From contig NZ_BAFT02000096.1 of NCBI RefSeq assembly GCF_000308475.2, forward strand, positions 1 to 40,943: a DNA stretch of 40,943 bases, in the 5' to 3' direction. Positions 15,401 through 23,603 of the stretch are shown here, in pieces. The DNA is from Nocardia brasiliensis NBRC 14402. Its GTDB lineage: Bacteria > Actinomycetota > Actinomycetes > Mycobacteriales > Mycobacteriaceae. Within the stretch, counting starts at the first letter, position 1. Every line of letters begins with the position of its first letter. The notes beneath the pieces were generated by a model. That model was not told the origin of the DNA, did not search any database, and worked only from the letters and a program-made list of their open reading frames with translations. The translations under genes and the position numbers were made by a program.

Positions 15401-18146
15401 GCGCACGGAGGACAACCTGTTCGGGTTCATCCACTCCTCGGTCACCGAATGGCTGGTCGCGAACCATATCGCCGAGCAGTTCGCCGCGGGTGTGACCGCG
15501 CCGCCCCAGCTTTCGCAGGTGCCGCTCTCGCAGCTGTCCATCGACTTCCTCTGCGACCTGGCCGACGTGCGCGCGGCGCGCGCCTGGGCCGGCGCTGTGC
15601 TCGACGACCCGGCCGCCGACGAGGTGGCCAAGACCAACGCGGTCCGGCTCACCACCCGGTTGCGCACCGCGCCGTCGGCGGATCTGCGCGGCGCGGTGCT
15701 GGCCGGTGAGGATCTGTCGTATCGCGATATGCAGCAGGTCGATCTGACCGACGCGGACCTGACCGGGGCCCGGTTGGTCGGGGTGAATCTGGACCGGGCC
15801 GTGCTCCGCGGCGCCCGCCTGGTCGGCGCGCGGTTGGACGAGGCCAGCCTGGTCGGCGCGGACCTGACCGGCGCCGACTTCACCAGGGCGCGATTGGCCC
15901 GCACCGATCTGACCGGAACCCGCGCGCCGGACAGCCGCTGGAATCGCGCCGCGCTGCTGGACGTGATCGGTACGCCCGCGGGAACCGATCTGCACGGTGC
16001 GGCCTGGGTGCCCGGGTCGGTCGCGCGGACCGAGTTCGCCCCCGCCTCGATCGGCGTGCGGCACGGCTTCCACGCCCGGCACGGCAGACTGCCGAAACCC
16101 TTGGCCTACAGCCCCGATGGCGGCACGCTGGCCATCGGCAGCGACGACGGCGGCGTGTTGATCTGCGACACCGAGACCGGCCTGCCGCTGCGCACGCTGC
16201 AGGGCCATCGGAATCGTTCGTTCGCGGTGGCATTCACCGACACGGTGCTGATCAGCGGCGCGGCCGACGGCGCGGTCGGCATCTGGGACGCGGTCACCGG
16301 CGAGTCGCGCCGGATCCTGCACGGGCACAGCGAATGGCCGTGGCCGGTCGAACTGAACCGCGCGGGCAACCTGCTCGCCACCGGCGACGCGCAGGGCATG
16401 CTGCGGCTCTGGTCGCTGCCCAGCGGCGACCTGCTGCACGAGTGCGCGCCCGAGGGCCGCCGGGAGCTGATCTACAGCTTGGCTTTTCACGACGGCGTGC
16501 TCGCCGCCGCGTATCGCGACGGGGTGGTCCGGCTCTGGGACGTCGAGACCGGCACGCAGCGTGGCGAATTCGTCGGTGAGTCGGGCTCGGTCTTCCGGAT
16601 CGCGTTCAACCCCGCCGGTGACGTGCTCGCGGTCGGCGGCGCGAACGGCACCGTGGCACTGTGGGATCCGGTGCGGTGCACGGTGATTCGCGCCTTGCCC
16701 GGTCACGACGGCCGCGTCTACACGCTGGCTTTCCATCCGCGCCTGCCGCTGCTGGCCAGCGGCGATACCAATGGTGGACTACGCGTCTGGGACGTGGACG
16801 CGGGTGTGGCGAAATACGTGCCCACCGAGCACAAGGCGGCCATCTACTGGCTCGCCTTCGATCCGGCGGGCGAGGTGCTCGCGTCCGGTGACAGCGCGGG
16901 CCTGCTCTGCCTGCGCGACAGCGTGACCGGCGAGCTGCGGCATCGGATCACCGCGCACGCCGGTTCCATCTGGCCGTTCGCGTTCCGGCCGGACGGTGCG
17001 CAGCTCGCCGTCACCGACGACCAATTCACCACCCGGCTCTGGGATCCCGCGACCGGTGTGTGCCGGCATGTGCTCACCGGCCACGGCAGACAGGTCAAGT
17101 CGGTCACCTTCAACGCGGACGGCACGATCCTGGCGGCGGGCGGTAACGACGGCGTGGTCCGGCTGTGGGATCCGGTGACCGGCAGGCTCATCCGGCGGCT
17201 GGTCGGCAGCGAGGACCGGCTGCTCACCTTCGAGACCGCGCTGTTCAGCGGGAAGCAACCGCAGCAGCTCGGTGTGGTCGGCAACGACGGCAGGCTGAGC
17301 CTGCTGAATCTGGACACCGGAGATTTCCAGCGGCACATCAATATCGAGGCCGCGCCGGTGTGGGCGATCGCGTTCGATCCCACCGATCAATACGTGGCCA
17401 CCGCGAACGACGATGACACGGTGATCATCTGGACGCGGACCACCGGCGCGTTGCACATGGTGTGCGGTGAACATCGCGGGCGGGTGCGGTCGATCGCCTT
17501 CAACGCCGACGGTTCGCTGATGGCCACCGGCTGTGACGACTCCGTGGTGCGGCTGTGGGATGTCGACTCCGGCAGACTGGTGCGCGAGCTGCACGGCCAC
17601 GGTGATCGGGTGTATGCCGTTGCCTTCCACGGAGATCGGCTCGCGAGCGTTTCCTGGGATACAACGGCGCGGATCTGGGATGTCGACGCCGGGGTGAGCC
17701 TGCACGAGCTGACCCGGCACACGGGACGGCTCTGGTCGGCGGCAGTCGACTCGCACACCGGCTTGCTGGCGACGGCGGGTGACGATCTCGTGATCCGGTT
17801 GTGGGACATGGCGACCGGGCGGCACCTGCACACGATGGAGGGGCACAAGCGCCGGATCTGGGCGCTGGCATTCCATCCGTCCGGGCAGCTGCTGGCCAGC
17901 GGCGGCGACGACGGCAACGCGATGCTGTGGACGGTGCCGGCCGGCGACGCCGCGCCCGCGGTCCGGGCGGAACTGCTGGGGCTGCCGGAGGGGTGGGCCG
18001 CGCTCGCGCCCGACGGCCGGTACAAGTCCGAAGGCAATACGGCGGGACAGTTCTGGCATGTGATCGGGATGTCGCGATTCGAATCAGGGGAGTTGGACCC
18101 ATACCTGCCGGAAGTCGGGCGGTTGCCGTCGGACGCGCCGTTCTGA
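12417..18146 (+). CDS. Giant TIR / phosphoesterase-like / NACHT / pentapeptide / WD40 protein, NLR-like
   Basis: A 1909-residue multidomain protein. In order: a TIR domain (about 8-140: RDVFISYSPADE, QAWDFVPGTNF, and E81 in TMEWQAAF at the usual catalytic Glu position of NADase TIRs); a calcineurin-like phosphoesterase fold (about 195-500) with GDLTESG at 249 and GNHD at 286, but with degenerate first and last motifs; a linker domain (about 525-655); a NACHT NTPase (about 680-1085) with Walker A GDFGRGKT at 696-703 and Walker B LLFDGFDE around D771; pentapeptide repeats (about 1089-1181); fifteen WD40 units (about 1225-1842); and a C-terminal cap with GRYKSEGNTAGQFWHVIG. The plan is that of STAND immune sensors. 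The GTG at 12417 lies 9 residues before the TIR core. Its ligand is unknown. Confidence 0.93.
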   Translation: MTQQGGRARDVFISYSPADERWATWLAWQLESAGFRTLIQAWDFVPGTNFIDFMDRGVRDSAIVLLVLSDNYLQSRYGTMEWQAAFRTDPGKLMPVRIADCQLEGLLATLTYIDLVPVSAADEARRILLERVRHLLAGRAKPATAPGFPNELGATQPDRYADEEESGPVASPTSRRTPVAAPAFPGGTPHAEPRTGVSVLHVAGPRFGRGLLAPDEPSTARELQARIWSNVTQSIDRGVPKPDLIVVTGDLTESGKPREVDEALTFLTGLRVLLGLEPDRLVVVPGNHDVSKIACHAYFLNCEARDRKPQPPYFPKLEQYARLFSELYQGLDHLVFDVGQPWTLFPIPELRVVVAGLNSTMAATHLPDDDYGRIGEPQAAWFAERLRPFEENGWLRLGVVRHDPLPGTAASPRDPALLRDVDTLSRLLGGRLNLLLHGPGPGGPHLDRLDGRLPVIPAAAPGRDEIIHLTAEGLARYSATSGDPGAPTARLELPWTNAVAALSPHALPELTGPDEPVDTAPEAPAVVDPHGRLLERLAEVCETRYPDAKIRRVESEPPHLIITHQRDEVTAQWRIGAHVGDMTRQVIEDFLGHDPEYGSELVYRGAPPPRSLRDEAASHGLRVRSFTEFQGLLDLDDYLAKQVERLRTDRRYPPELYVPQRFRMLEHGDQVIQDDLVGELLRLVAADHGRFVLVLGDFGRGKTFALHEVARRITETMPALIPILIELRHLDKTHSVDGLVAAHLANHGEERIDLKALRYMLREGRVVLLFDGFDELVTRISYEFATDHLETLLQAAVGKAKIIVASRTQHFASRAQVLTALGERVGLLQDRHILSVEDFAPAQVHAFLTNRYGGDVTRADARMRLITGIQDLLGLAQNPRMLSFIADLDERRLRAAAGAQQTVGAAGLYREILESWLAYETDRTASAAGSLPGLRLHELWLAVTAFALRIWETGEPYLRLSELTEVAQSLVEMTGSNRMSVQQSAHAIGSGSLLVRTEDNLFGFIHSSVTEWLVANHIAEQFAAGVTAPPQLSQVPLSQLSIDFLCDLADVRAARAWAGAVLDDPAADEVAKTNAVRLTTRLRTAPSADLRGAVLAGEDLSYRDMQQVDLTDADLTGARLVGVNLDRAVLRGARLVGARLDEASLVGADLTGADFTRARLARTDLTGTRAPDSRWNRAALLDVIGTPAGTDLHGAAWVPGSVARTEFAPASIGVRHGFHARHGRLPKPLAYSPDGGTLAIGSDDGGVLICDTETGLPLRTLQGHRNRSFAVAFTDTVLISGAADGAVGIWDAVTGESRRILHGHSEWPWPVELNRAGNLLATGDAQGMLRLWSLPSGDLLHECAPEGRRELIYSLAFHDGVLAAAYRDGVVRLWDVETGTQRGEFVGESGSVFRIAFNPAGDVLAVGGANGTVALWDPVRCTVIRALPGHDGRVYTLAFHPRLPLLASGDTNGGLRVWDVDAGVAKYVPTEHKAAIYWLAFDPAGEVLASGDSAGLLCLRDSVTGELRHRITAHAGSIWPFAFRPDGAQLAVTDDQFTTRLWDPATGVCRHVLTGHGRQVKSVTFNADGTILAAGGNDGVVRLWDPVTGRLIRRLVGSEDRLLTFETALFSGKQPQQLGVVGNDGRLSLLNLDTGDFQRHINIEAAPVWAIAFDPTDQYVATANDDDTVIIWTRTTGALHMVCGEHRGRVRSIAFNADGSLMATGCDDSVVRLWDVDSGRLVRELHGHGDRVYAVAFHGDRLASVSWDTTARIWDVDAGVSLHELTRHTGRLWSAAVDSHTGLLATAGDDLVIRLWDMATGRHLHTMEGHKRRIWALAFHPSGQLLASGGDDGNAMLWTVPAGDAAPAVRAELLGLPEGWAALAPDGRYKSEGNTAGQFWHVIGMSRFESGELDPYLPEVGRLPSDAPF

Positions 18147-18223
18147 GCGCGGCCCGGCGGGCGAGCCTTTGTGAGAGAGAGATACAGTAATTCTTGCAAT
18201 GTTGCCGCGCTGAGGGGAAACGG

Positions 18224-18772
18224 ATGGCTGCGAAGAATGGACCGGCGGTCGACCTGGCCGCGCTGCGGGCCCGGCGCGCTACCTCTGCACAGGCGTGGGA
18301 GCTGTTCGACCGGCTGCCCGCCGCACCCGTCGCGGAGGTCACCGTCGGGCGCTGGCAAGGCGACGAGGTCGACACCGGACATCCGTTCGCCGGCGTGCTC
18401 GTCGCGTCGGGCTGGTACGGCAAGCAGTTCGACGACGCGGACACCGTGCATCCGCTGCTGTTCGCCACCGCCGACGGCACCGTCTTTCCCGTCGACCCGC
18501 GCCGGGTGCCGCTGGGACTGGCCGGACGAGTACCGGTCGGCGTGGTGCAGGCCGGTCAGCGCGCGCTCCCGCTGCTACGACCGGCGTTGCGCACGAGCAA
18601 GCCCACTGCGCGGCTGCGCGATATCGAGTATCGCGGTGTGACCAGTGCCGCCATGATCTACGACCACCTGCCGATCATCGATCACTTCCGGCGGGTCGAC
18701 GAGCGCACGCTGCTCGGCGTGATGGACATGCGCGGGCTGGCCGACCCGTACTTCTTCGTCCTGTACCGGTAA
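18224..18772 (+). CDS. GXWXG / DUF4334 domain protein
   Basis: A 182-residue protein with the GRWQGDEVDTGHP motif (GXWXG domain, about 35-50), WYGKQFDDADTVHPLLF, and a C-terminal DUF4334 part (DIEYRGVTSAAMIYDHLPIIDHFRRVDERTLLGVMDM, then PYFFVL). These two domains usually occur together in actinobacteria; the biochemical role is not established. The ATG at 18224 is preceded by GAGGGG at good spacing. It follows the giant NLR-like gene by 77 bp and precedes an FAD monooxygenase by about 100 bp on the same strand, so it may share a transcript with the oxidoreductase. Confidence 0.82.
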   Translation: MAAKNGPAVDLAALRARRATSAQAWELFDRLPAAPVAEVTVGRWQGDEVDTGHPFAGVLVASGWYGKQFDDADTVHPLLFATADGTVFPVDPRRVPLGLAGRVPVGVVQAGQRALPLLRPALRTSKPTARLRDIEYRGVTSAAMIYDHLPIIDHFRRVDERTLLGVMDMRGLADPYFFVLYR

Positions 18773-18870
18773 TTCGGCTGGGCGACACCCGGATCCGTTC
18801 CGCGGCAGTCCGGTTCGTGCACGGACTAGCATGGGGGTGTCCGCGCGGGCGACCGAGGGGGAGGCAGTCG

Positions 18871-20100
18871 ATGGAACGCACGACCTGTTTGGTAGTCGGT
18901 GGTGGACCCGCTGGAATGGTGCTGGGATTGCTGCTGGCCCGGGCCGGTGTCGAAGTGACCGTGCTGGAGAAACACAAAGACTTCCTGCGCGACTTCCGCG
19001 GCGACACCGTGCATCCCACCACCCTCGACCTGCTGGACGAGCTGGGCCTCGGCGACGAATTCGCGAAACTGCCCGCGCGCAAGCTCGAACAGGTCGCGTT
19101 GCCGACCGCGAGCGGTTTGCAGACGCTCGCCTCGTTGAAAAACCTGCCCGGCAGACACAAATACATCGCCATGGTGCCGCAGTGGGATCTGCTCGACCTG
19201 CTGGCCCGCGCCGCGGCCCAGGAGCCGACCTTCACGCTGCGGATGAATACCGAAGCGACCGCACCGGTGTGGTCGGACGGCAAGGTCGTCGGTGTGGGTT
19301 ATCGGACCACCGACGGCGCCACCGGGGAGATCCGCGCCGACCTCACCGTCGCCTGTGACGGGCGCTCCTCGGTGCTGCGCGCCGCCGCCGATCTGCCCTC
19401 CCGCAGCTGGCCCACACCGATGGATGTGTGGTGGTTCCGGTTGCCGCGCAACGACACCGACCCCGCGGGTGCCATCCCGATCGTCACCGCGCGCCGAGCC
19501 GCCGTGCTGCTGGATCGCGGCGACTACTGGCAGTGCGCCACCCTCATCGCCAAGGGCACCGACGCCGCCGCGCGGGGCGGGCCGGTCGAGGAGATCATGC
19601 GGCAGATGGCGGATGCGGTGCCGTGGTTGCGCGATCGCGTGGACGTGCTCACCGGCTGGGACGAGGTGAAGCTGCTCGACGTGAAACTGGATCGGCTCAC
19701 CACCTGGTACACCGAGGGACTGCTGTGCATCGGCGATGCGGCGCACGCCATGTCCCCGGTCGCGGGCGTCGGCATCAACCTCGCGGTCCAGGACGCGGTC
19801 GCCGCCGCGAGAACCCTTGCCGCGCCGTTGCTTTCGGGTACCGTGGGCGCGCGTGAGCTGGCCAGGGTGCAGCGCCGCCGCACCCTGCCGACCGCGGTGA
19901 CCCAGGGCATCCAACGCTTCCTGCATGCCCGCGCCATCCGCCCCGCTCTGTCCGGCAGCGTCGATATCGCCAACACCCCCACCGCCCCGCTGCCCGTGCG
20001 CATCTTCCGTCGCATCCCCATCGTGCGCAGCATCCCGCCGTACCTGGTCGCCCGCGGTATCCGCCCCGAACACGCCCCCGCCTTCGCCCGCCGACCCTGA
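18871..20100 (+). CDS. FAD-dependent monooxygenase (PHBH/aromatic hydroxylase type)
   Basis: A 409-residue flavoprotein of the class A hydroxylase family, which uses FAD and NAD(P)H to hydroxylate aromatic or polyketide-like substrates. It has the Rossmann motif GGGPAGMVLGLLLARAG at the N terminus, followed by VTVLEKH, the DTVHPTTLDLLDELGL segment, the CDGRSSVLR (DG) motif and the second FAD motif CIGDAAHAMSPVAGVGINLAVQDAV. Length and order are normal. The ATG at 18871 follows GAGGGGGAGG. The substrate is unknown. It ends 182 bp before a convergent quinone-oxidoreductase gene. Confidence 0.88.
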   Translation: MERTTCLVVGGGPAGMVLGLLLARAGVEVTVLEKHKDFLRDFRGDTVHPTTLDLLDELGLGDEFAKLPARKLEQVALPTASGLQTLASLKNLPGRHKYIAMVPQWDLLDLLARAAAQEPTFTLRMNTEATAPVWSDGKVVGVGYRTTDGATGEIRADLTVACDGRSSVLRAAADLPSRSWPTPMDVWWFRLPRNDTDPAGAIPIVTARRAAVLLDRGDYWQCATLIAKGTDAAARGGPVEEIMRQMADAVPWLRDRVDVLTGWDEVKLLDVKLDRLTTWYTEGLLCIGDAAHAMSPVAGVGINLAVQDAVAAARTLAAPLLSGTVGARELARVQRRRTLPTAVTQGIQRFLHARAIRPALSGSVDIANTPTAPLPVRIFRRIPIVRSIPPYLVARGIRPEHAPAFARRP

Positions 20101-20282
20101 ACAGGGCTGCACACCTTCGTCATTCGGGGGGCTACGTATTCGAAACGGATCGTCGGGGAGTCCGGCACTATCGGACGGTCAGCGCATTGGCCGCACCGAC
20201 GTGCGCCGCTACCCCAATCTGCACGACCTCAGCCTATCCGCTCTGGCCGGGGCCGGGTCGCGCGGCGACCGGGTGCGATCGC

Positions 20283-21251
20283 TCAGGGACACAGAATGAT
20301 TCGGCCCAGCGGAGTGCGGTCTTCCAGCAGCTGGTGCGCTTTGCTTGCCTGGCCCAGTGGGAGGATCGAGTCGACCGCGGGGTCGATGCCGCCTGCTGCC
20401 GCGCGCGTGAGGATCGCGTTGCGGGAGTCGGCTACTCGGGCGAGCCAGTCGGGACCCGCGCAGCCGATGAGCGTACGGCCGGTGGTGATCAGGTCGGTGG
20501 CGCCGAATTGGGCGGGAGCGCCGGAGAGCCAGCCGTAGCTGAGCATTCGGCCGTGCAGCGGTGTCGTCAGCGCGAGTACGTCGCGGGCGGTTTCGCCGCC
20601 GATGGAGTCGAAGACGACGTCGAGGGTTGTGCCGTCCAGCGTTTCGCGTAACCGGTCCGGCCAGGCGGGATCGTTGTGGTCGATCACCTCGTCGGCGCCG
20701 AGCGCTCGTGCCCGCTCGGCTTTGGCCGCCCCGCCCGCGGTGGCGACGATGCGGGCCGCGCCGTACTCCTTGGCGAGCTGGGTGAGGTAGCTGCCGATTC
20801 CTGTTGCGGCGGCTTCGATCAGCACCGTTTCGGTGCCCGTGAGCCGGGCCGTTTCCAGCAGGGGGATGGCCACCGAACCGCTCATGAGCACCGCCGCCGC
20901 GTCCACCGACGACAGCCCGTCCGGGATCGCTACGGCCGAACTCGCAGGCGCGCCGACGAATTCGGCGTAGGAGCCGAATCCCCTGGTGTTCACGGCGACT
21001 CGGCGGCCGAGCAGTGCCGGGTCGACGCCGTCGCCCACCTCGGTCACCGCACCGGCCGCTTGGAAACCGAAGACCAGCGGCGGCTCGACGGCGAGTGGGA
21101 ACGCGCCGGAACGCAGTTTCGTCTCGGGGAACAGGACCGGGATCGCCTCGGCTCGGACGACGACCTCGCCTGCGCCCGCGGTCGGCACCGGCACCTGCGC
21201 GGCGACCAGGACCTCGGGTCCGCCGGTCGCCGTCATTACGATTGCCTGCAT
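20283..21251 (-). CDS. Zinc-independent quinone oxidoreductase (MDR family)
   Basis: A 322-residue NADPH-dependent medium-chain reductase. It has the GroES-like N-terminal half, a cofactor loop AAATGIGSYLTQLAKEYGA in place of the classical GxGxxG, then ALGADEVIDHNDP and the DVVFDSIGG segment typical of NADPH:quinone reductases. Zinc-binding cysteines are missing. ATG 21251 is chosen because GGAG lies 6 bases upstream; ATG 21254 and ATG 21263 are alternatives. It is divergent from a TetR gene 65-85 bp away, with a double operator between them, so it is very probably the regulator's main target. A role in quinone or electrophile detoxification is an inference. Confidence 0.87.
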   Translation of the reverse strand: MQAIVMTATGGPEVLVAAQVPVPTAGAGEVVVRAEAIPVLFPETKLRSGAFPLAVEPPLVFGFQAAGAVTEVGDGVDPALLGRRVAVNTRGFGSYAEFVGAPASSAVAIPDGLSSVDAAAVLMSGSVAIPLLETARLTGTETVLIEAAATGIGSYLTQLAKEYGAARIVATAGGAAKAERARALGADEVIDHNDPAWPDRLRETLDGTTLDVVFDSIGGETARDVLALTTPLHGRMLSYGWLSGAPAQFGATDLITTGRTLIGCAGPDWLARVADSRNAILTRAAAGGIDPAVDSILPLGQASKAHQLLEDRTPLGRIILCP

Positions 21252-21266
21252 CATGAACTCCATAAG

Positions 21267-21314
21267 TTGACTATCGGTCCAGTTATGTCGGCAACGATAT
21301 GGACCGACGGTCAA
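21267..21314. promoter_or_regulatory. Double TetR-type operator
   Basis: Two 15-bp sites, TTGACTATCGGTCCA (21267-21281) and TGGACCGACGGTCAA (21300-21314), are reverse complements of each other with two mismatches and lie 18 bp apart. Each is itself a near-palindrome of the form TTGAC-N5-GTCCA. They fill the gap between the divergent oxidoreductase and TetR genes, as expected for autoregulation and control of the neighbour. Confidence 0.7.
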
Positions 21315-21336
21315 GTTGTCAACGAAAGTGGGTGCG

Positions 21337-21912
21337 ATGACCGACGGGCGTCCGAAGGAACGGGCCGACGCGGCACGCAATCGGCGGGCGATTCTCGACG
21401 CGACCAGCGCGTTGCTCGCCGAGCACGGTGCCGAGGCGATCACCATGGACCGGGTCGCCGCCGCGGCCGGGGTGGGTAAGGGCACCATCTTCCATCGCTT
21501 CGGCAACCGCGCCGGCCTGCTGCACGAGATGGTCGCCGAAAGCGCGCTCACCCTGATGGACGCCATCGCCACCGGCCCGCCACCGCTCGGACCGGGCGCG
21601 CCGGCCGCAGACCGGCTGCTCGCGTACTTCGACGCGATGACCCGGCTGGTGATCGCGAACTCGGAGCTCATGGTGGCCTACCGCACGGTGCCGCCGCATC
21701 CGCGCACCGGTGAGTTCCATGCGTTCTGGGACAACCACATCACCGCCCTGCTGCGCGAGGCCCGGCCCGATATCGACGCCGAAACGGTCGGGCGGCTACT
21801 GCTGGCGGGGATCGGCGGCGAACTGGTGCAGGCGATGATCCGGGCGGGCGAGACCGAGCGGTTGCTGGACGCGGTGCGCGAACTCGTCGAATCGGTGCTA
21901 CGCCCCGCCTGA
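21337..21912 (+). CDS. TetR/AcrR family transcriptional regulator
   Basis: A repressor with an N-terminal helix-turn-helix (AILDATSALLAEHGAEAITMDRVAAAAGVGKGTIFHRFGNRAGLL, with the recognition helix in GVGKGTIFHRF) and a variable ligand-binding C-terminal domain. Starting at ATG 21337 it has 191 residues; a GTG/ATG further upstream (21316) would add 7 and place the start in the operator region, which is less likely. It is divergent from the quinone oxidoreductase and flanked by the double operator. It converges with the CPBP protease gene, leaving 20 bp. The inducer is unknown but is plausibly a substrate of the oxidoreductase. Confidence 0.9.
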   Translation: MTDGRPKERADAARNRRAILDATSALLAEHGAEAITMDRVAAAAGVGKGTIFHRFGNRAGLLHEMVAESALTLMDAIATGPPPLGPGAPAADRLLAYFDAMTRLVIANSELMVAYRTVPPHPRTGEFHAFWDNHITALLREARPDIDAETVGRLLLAGIGGELVQAMIRAGETERLLDAVRELVESVLRPA

Positions 21913-21932
21913 TTCCCGAAACATGCTGTGCC

Positions 21933-22766
21933 TCAGCACATCGCGACGAGCATGCCCACCGACGCATTGGTCACGCCGTGCACCACGAACAGCAACCACG
22001 GATTCCGATAGCGCGACCACAGGTAGCCGAAGAACAACCCCTCGGCGCCGAGTCGCGCGACCACGATGGCGAGGTCGACGCCGAAACCGTTGCCGCCCTG
22101 GATCGCCACATGCCAACCGGCCCACAGCAGTGACGTCAACAGGATGGCCGGCCAGCGGCCGTACCGGGCTTCCAATCGGGTCTGCAACCAGATCCGGTAG
22201 AAGATCTCCTCCAGCACCGCGTTCAGCAAGAAGAGGAAAACGACGAGCGCGATCGGCGGCGGCGTGCCGGTGAAGCTCGGATGGAACACGGTGACCAGCA
22301 CGAGGAAGGTCAGCACGGCAGGGGCGGGCCGCAGCCAGCGGCCCCGGGTGTCGACGCGGTACCACTCGCGCCAGGACACGAGCCGCAGCAGCAGGGGAAT
22401 CGCAAGCAGCAGTGTGCATTTCAGCCCGAGGAACCACAGGTCGCTACCGCCCGAGAGGTAAAAGCCGATCGCGAAGAGTGCGCCGAGCGCATACAGCCAC
22501 CAGCCTTGGCGGGCGAGAACGCGCGAATCCACGGCCGGACCCTCGCTCCGCTGCGTCGGCGGAACCAGCCGAGCCGCGGCGAGCGCGGCGCCGACCGTCA
22601 ACCAGACGGTCCACAACGGCACCGTGTCGTCGCTGTCGGCGGAATAGCGCAGCGCGGTATGGCCGGTCGCGATGAGCGTCAGCAGCGCCGCGAGAAACGC
22701 CGCCACACCCACCGCCAGCAGTACCTTGTCGATGCGCCGAGTCCCCATGACCGGCAACCCTGCCAT
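21933..22766 (-). CDS. CPBP-family intramembrane protease
   Basis: A 277-residue polytopic membrane protein with about eight hydrophobic segments. The C-terminal half carries the CPBP (Abi) motifs in order: EEIFYR (EExxxR), the WHVAIQGG histidine and HGVTNA (HxxxN). These form the glutamate/histidine active site of the Rce1-like metal-independent proteases. Bacterial members process membrane proteins, bacteriocin-related peptides or act in immunity, and the substrate is unknown here. Start: ATG 22766 or ATG 22748 (MGTRR), neither with a strong ribosome binding site. It lies 44 bp downstream of the HD-domain gene on the same strand and is probably cotranscribed with it. Confidence 0.85.
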   Translation of the reverse strand: MAGLPVMGTRRIDKVLLAVGVAAFLAALLTLIATGHTALRYSADSDDTVPLWTVWLTVGAALAAARLVPPTQRSEGPAVDSRVLARQGWWLYALGALFAIGFYLSGGSDLWFLGLKCTLLLAIPLLLRLVSWREWYRVDTRGRWLRPAPAVLTFLVLVTVFHPSFTGTPPPIALVVFLFLLNAVLEEIFYRIWLQTRLEARYGRWPAILLTSLLWAGWHVAIQGGNGFGVDLAIVVARLGAEGLFFGYLWSRYRNPWLLFVVHGVTNASVGMLVAMC

Positions 22767-22810
22767 CGACGGACCGGGCGCCGCCTCCGCCGAACGGAGG
22801 ATTCGACCGG

Positions 22811-23524
22811 TCAGTCCCGTGCGAGGATCGCGTCGAAGCGTTCGTCGGCGCTGTCGAGCTGATCGAGGATGTACTGCTTCACGTCGTCGGACAGCGGGGT
22901 GTCGGCGCGGCTGACGAGATCGCGATACACCGCGGTGAGCGGGCGGTATTTGACTGCGAGCTTGTGCATCGCCGAACCCGTCGCGTAGAGGATGCCGACA
23001 CCGTTGTCGGTGAAATCGGAGAGTTTGACGATGCGCGCCCACGGTGCGTCCGCCAGATTCGCCGCCACGTGCTCGCGGTATTGCACGTGCCGGTCGATCG
23101 ACGGGTCCGGGGCGGGATTGGTGACGGCGGCGACGATGTCGGCGACCCGGTCGCCGAAGCGCTCGGCCAGGACGGCGAGCGCCGCGGCGGCCGGCGGGCC
23201 CGGCCGGTCACCGGCGAGTTCGGCCGGATGGTCCTCGACCGCATCGTGCAGCAGGCCCGCGATCGCCAGCTCGCTGTCGCGCACCTTGTAGTGGCTGATG
23301 ATCCGAATAGACACGCGCAGTAGATGATTCAGATACGGCTCGCGGCCGTAGCGGTCGTCGCGGTGTAATTCGGCGGCCAAGTCCAGCGCCGCGGTGAGCC
23401 GCTCGGTATCCGGTAGATCGGCGATTTCCAACAAGAATCGTTCGCGCAGTCCGGATTCGCCGTAGACCTCGCTGATCGTGTGCAGCGGCATCACGGCCAA
23501 AACTCCCGCCCCAGGATTGCTCAT
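22811..23524 (-). CDS. HD-domain hydrolase, small alarmone hydrolase (MESH1)-like
   Basis: A 237-residue stand-alone HD protein. Visible are ELHRDDRYGREPYLNHLLRV, the HD motif in GLLHDAVEDHP, and VKLSDFTDN in the position of the K(L/A)D segment of RelA/SpoT hydrolase domains. The spacing follows MESH1 and SpoT-type (p)ppGpp hydrolases, though GDP/GTP-like specificity cannot be confirmed. No synthetase or regulatory domain is attached. The start ATG at 23524 gives a short N terminus before the helical core. It precedes the CPBP protease gene (44-bp gap), suggesting a joint transcript. It could also act on other nucleotides. Confidence 0.8.
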   Translation of the reverse strand: MSNPGAGVLAVMPLHTISEVYGESGLRERFLLEIADLPDTERLTAALDLAAELHRDDRYGREPYLNHLLRVSIRIISHYKVRDSELAIAGLLHDAVEDHPAELAGDRPGPPAAAALAVLAERFGDRVADIVAAVTNPAPDPSIDRHVQYREHVAANLADAPWARIVKLSDFTDNGVGILYATGSAMHKLAVKYRPLTAVYRDLVSRADTPLSDDVKQYILDQLDSADERFDAILARD

Positions 23525-23603
23525 GCTGTCAATCTAACGGGGTCGCGTACTGCGCGCCCGCCCGAAAATCCGTTGCCGCGCTCGTCGGGTCGTGGTGTCC
23601 TGA

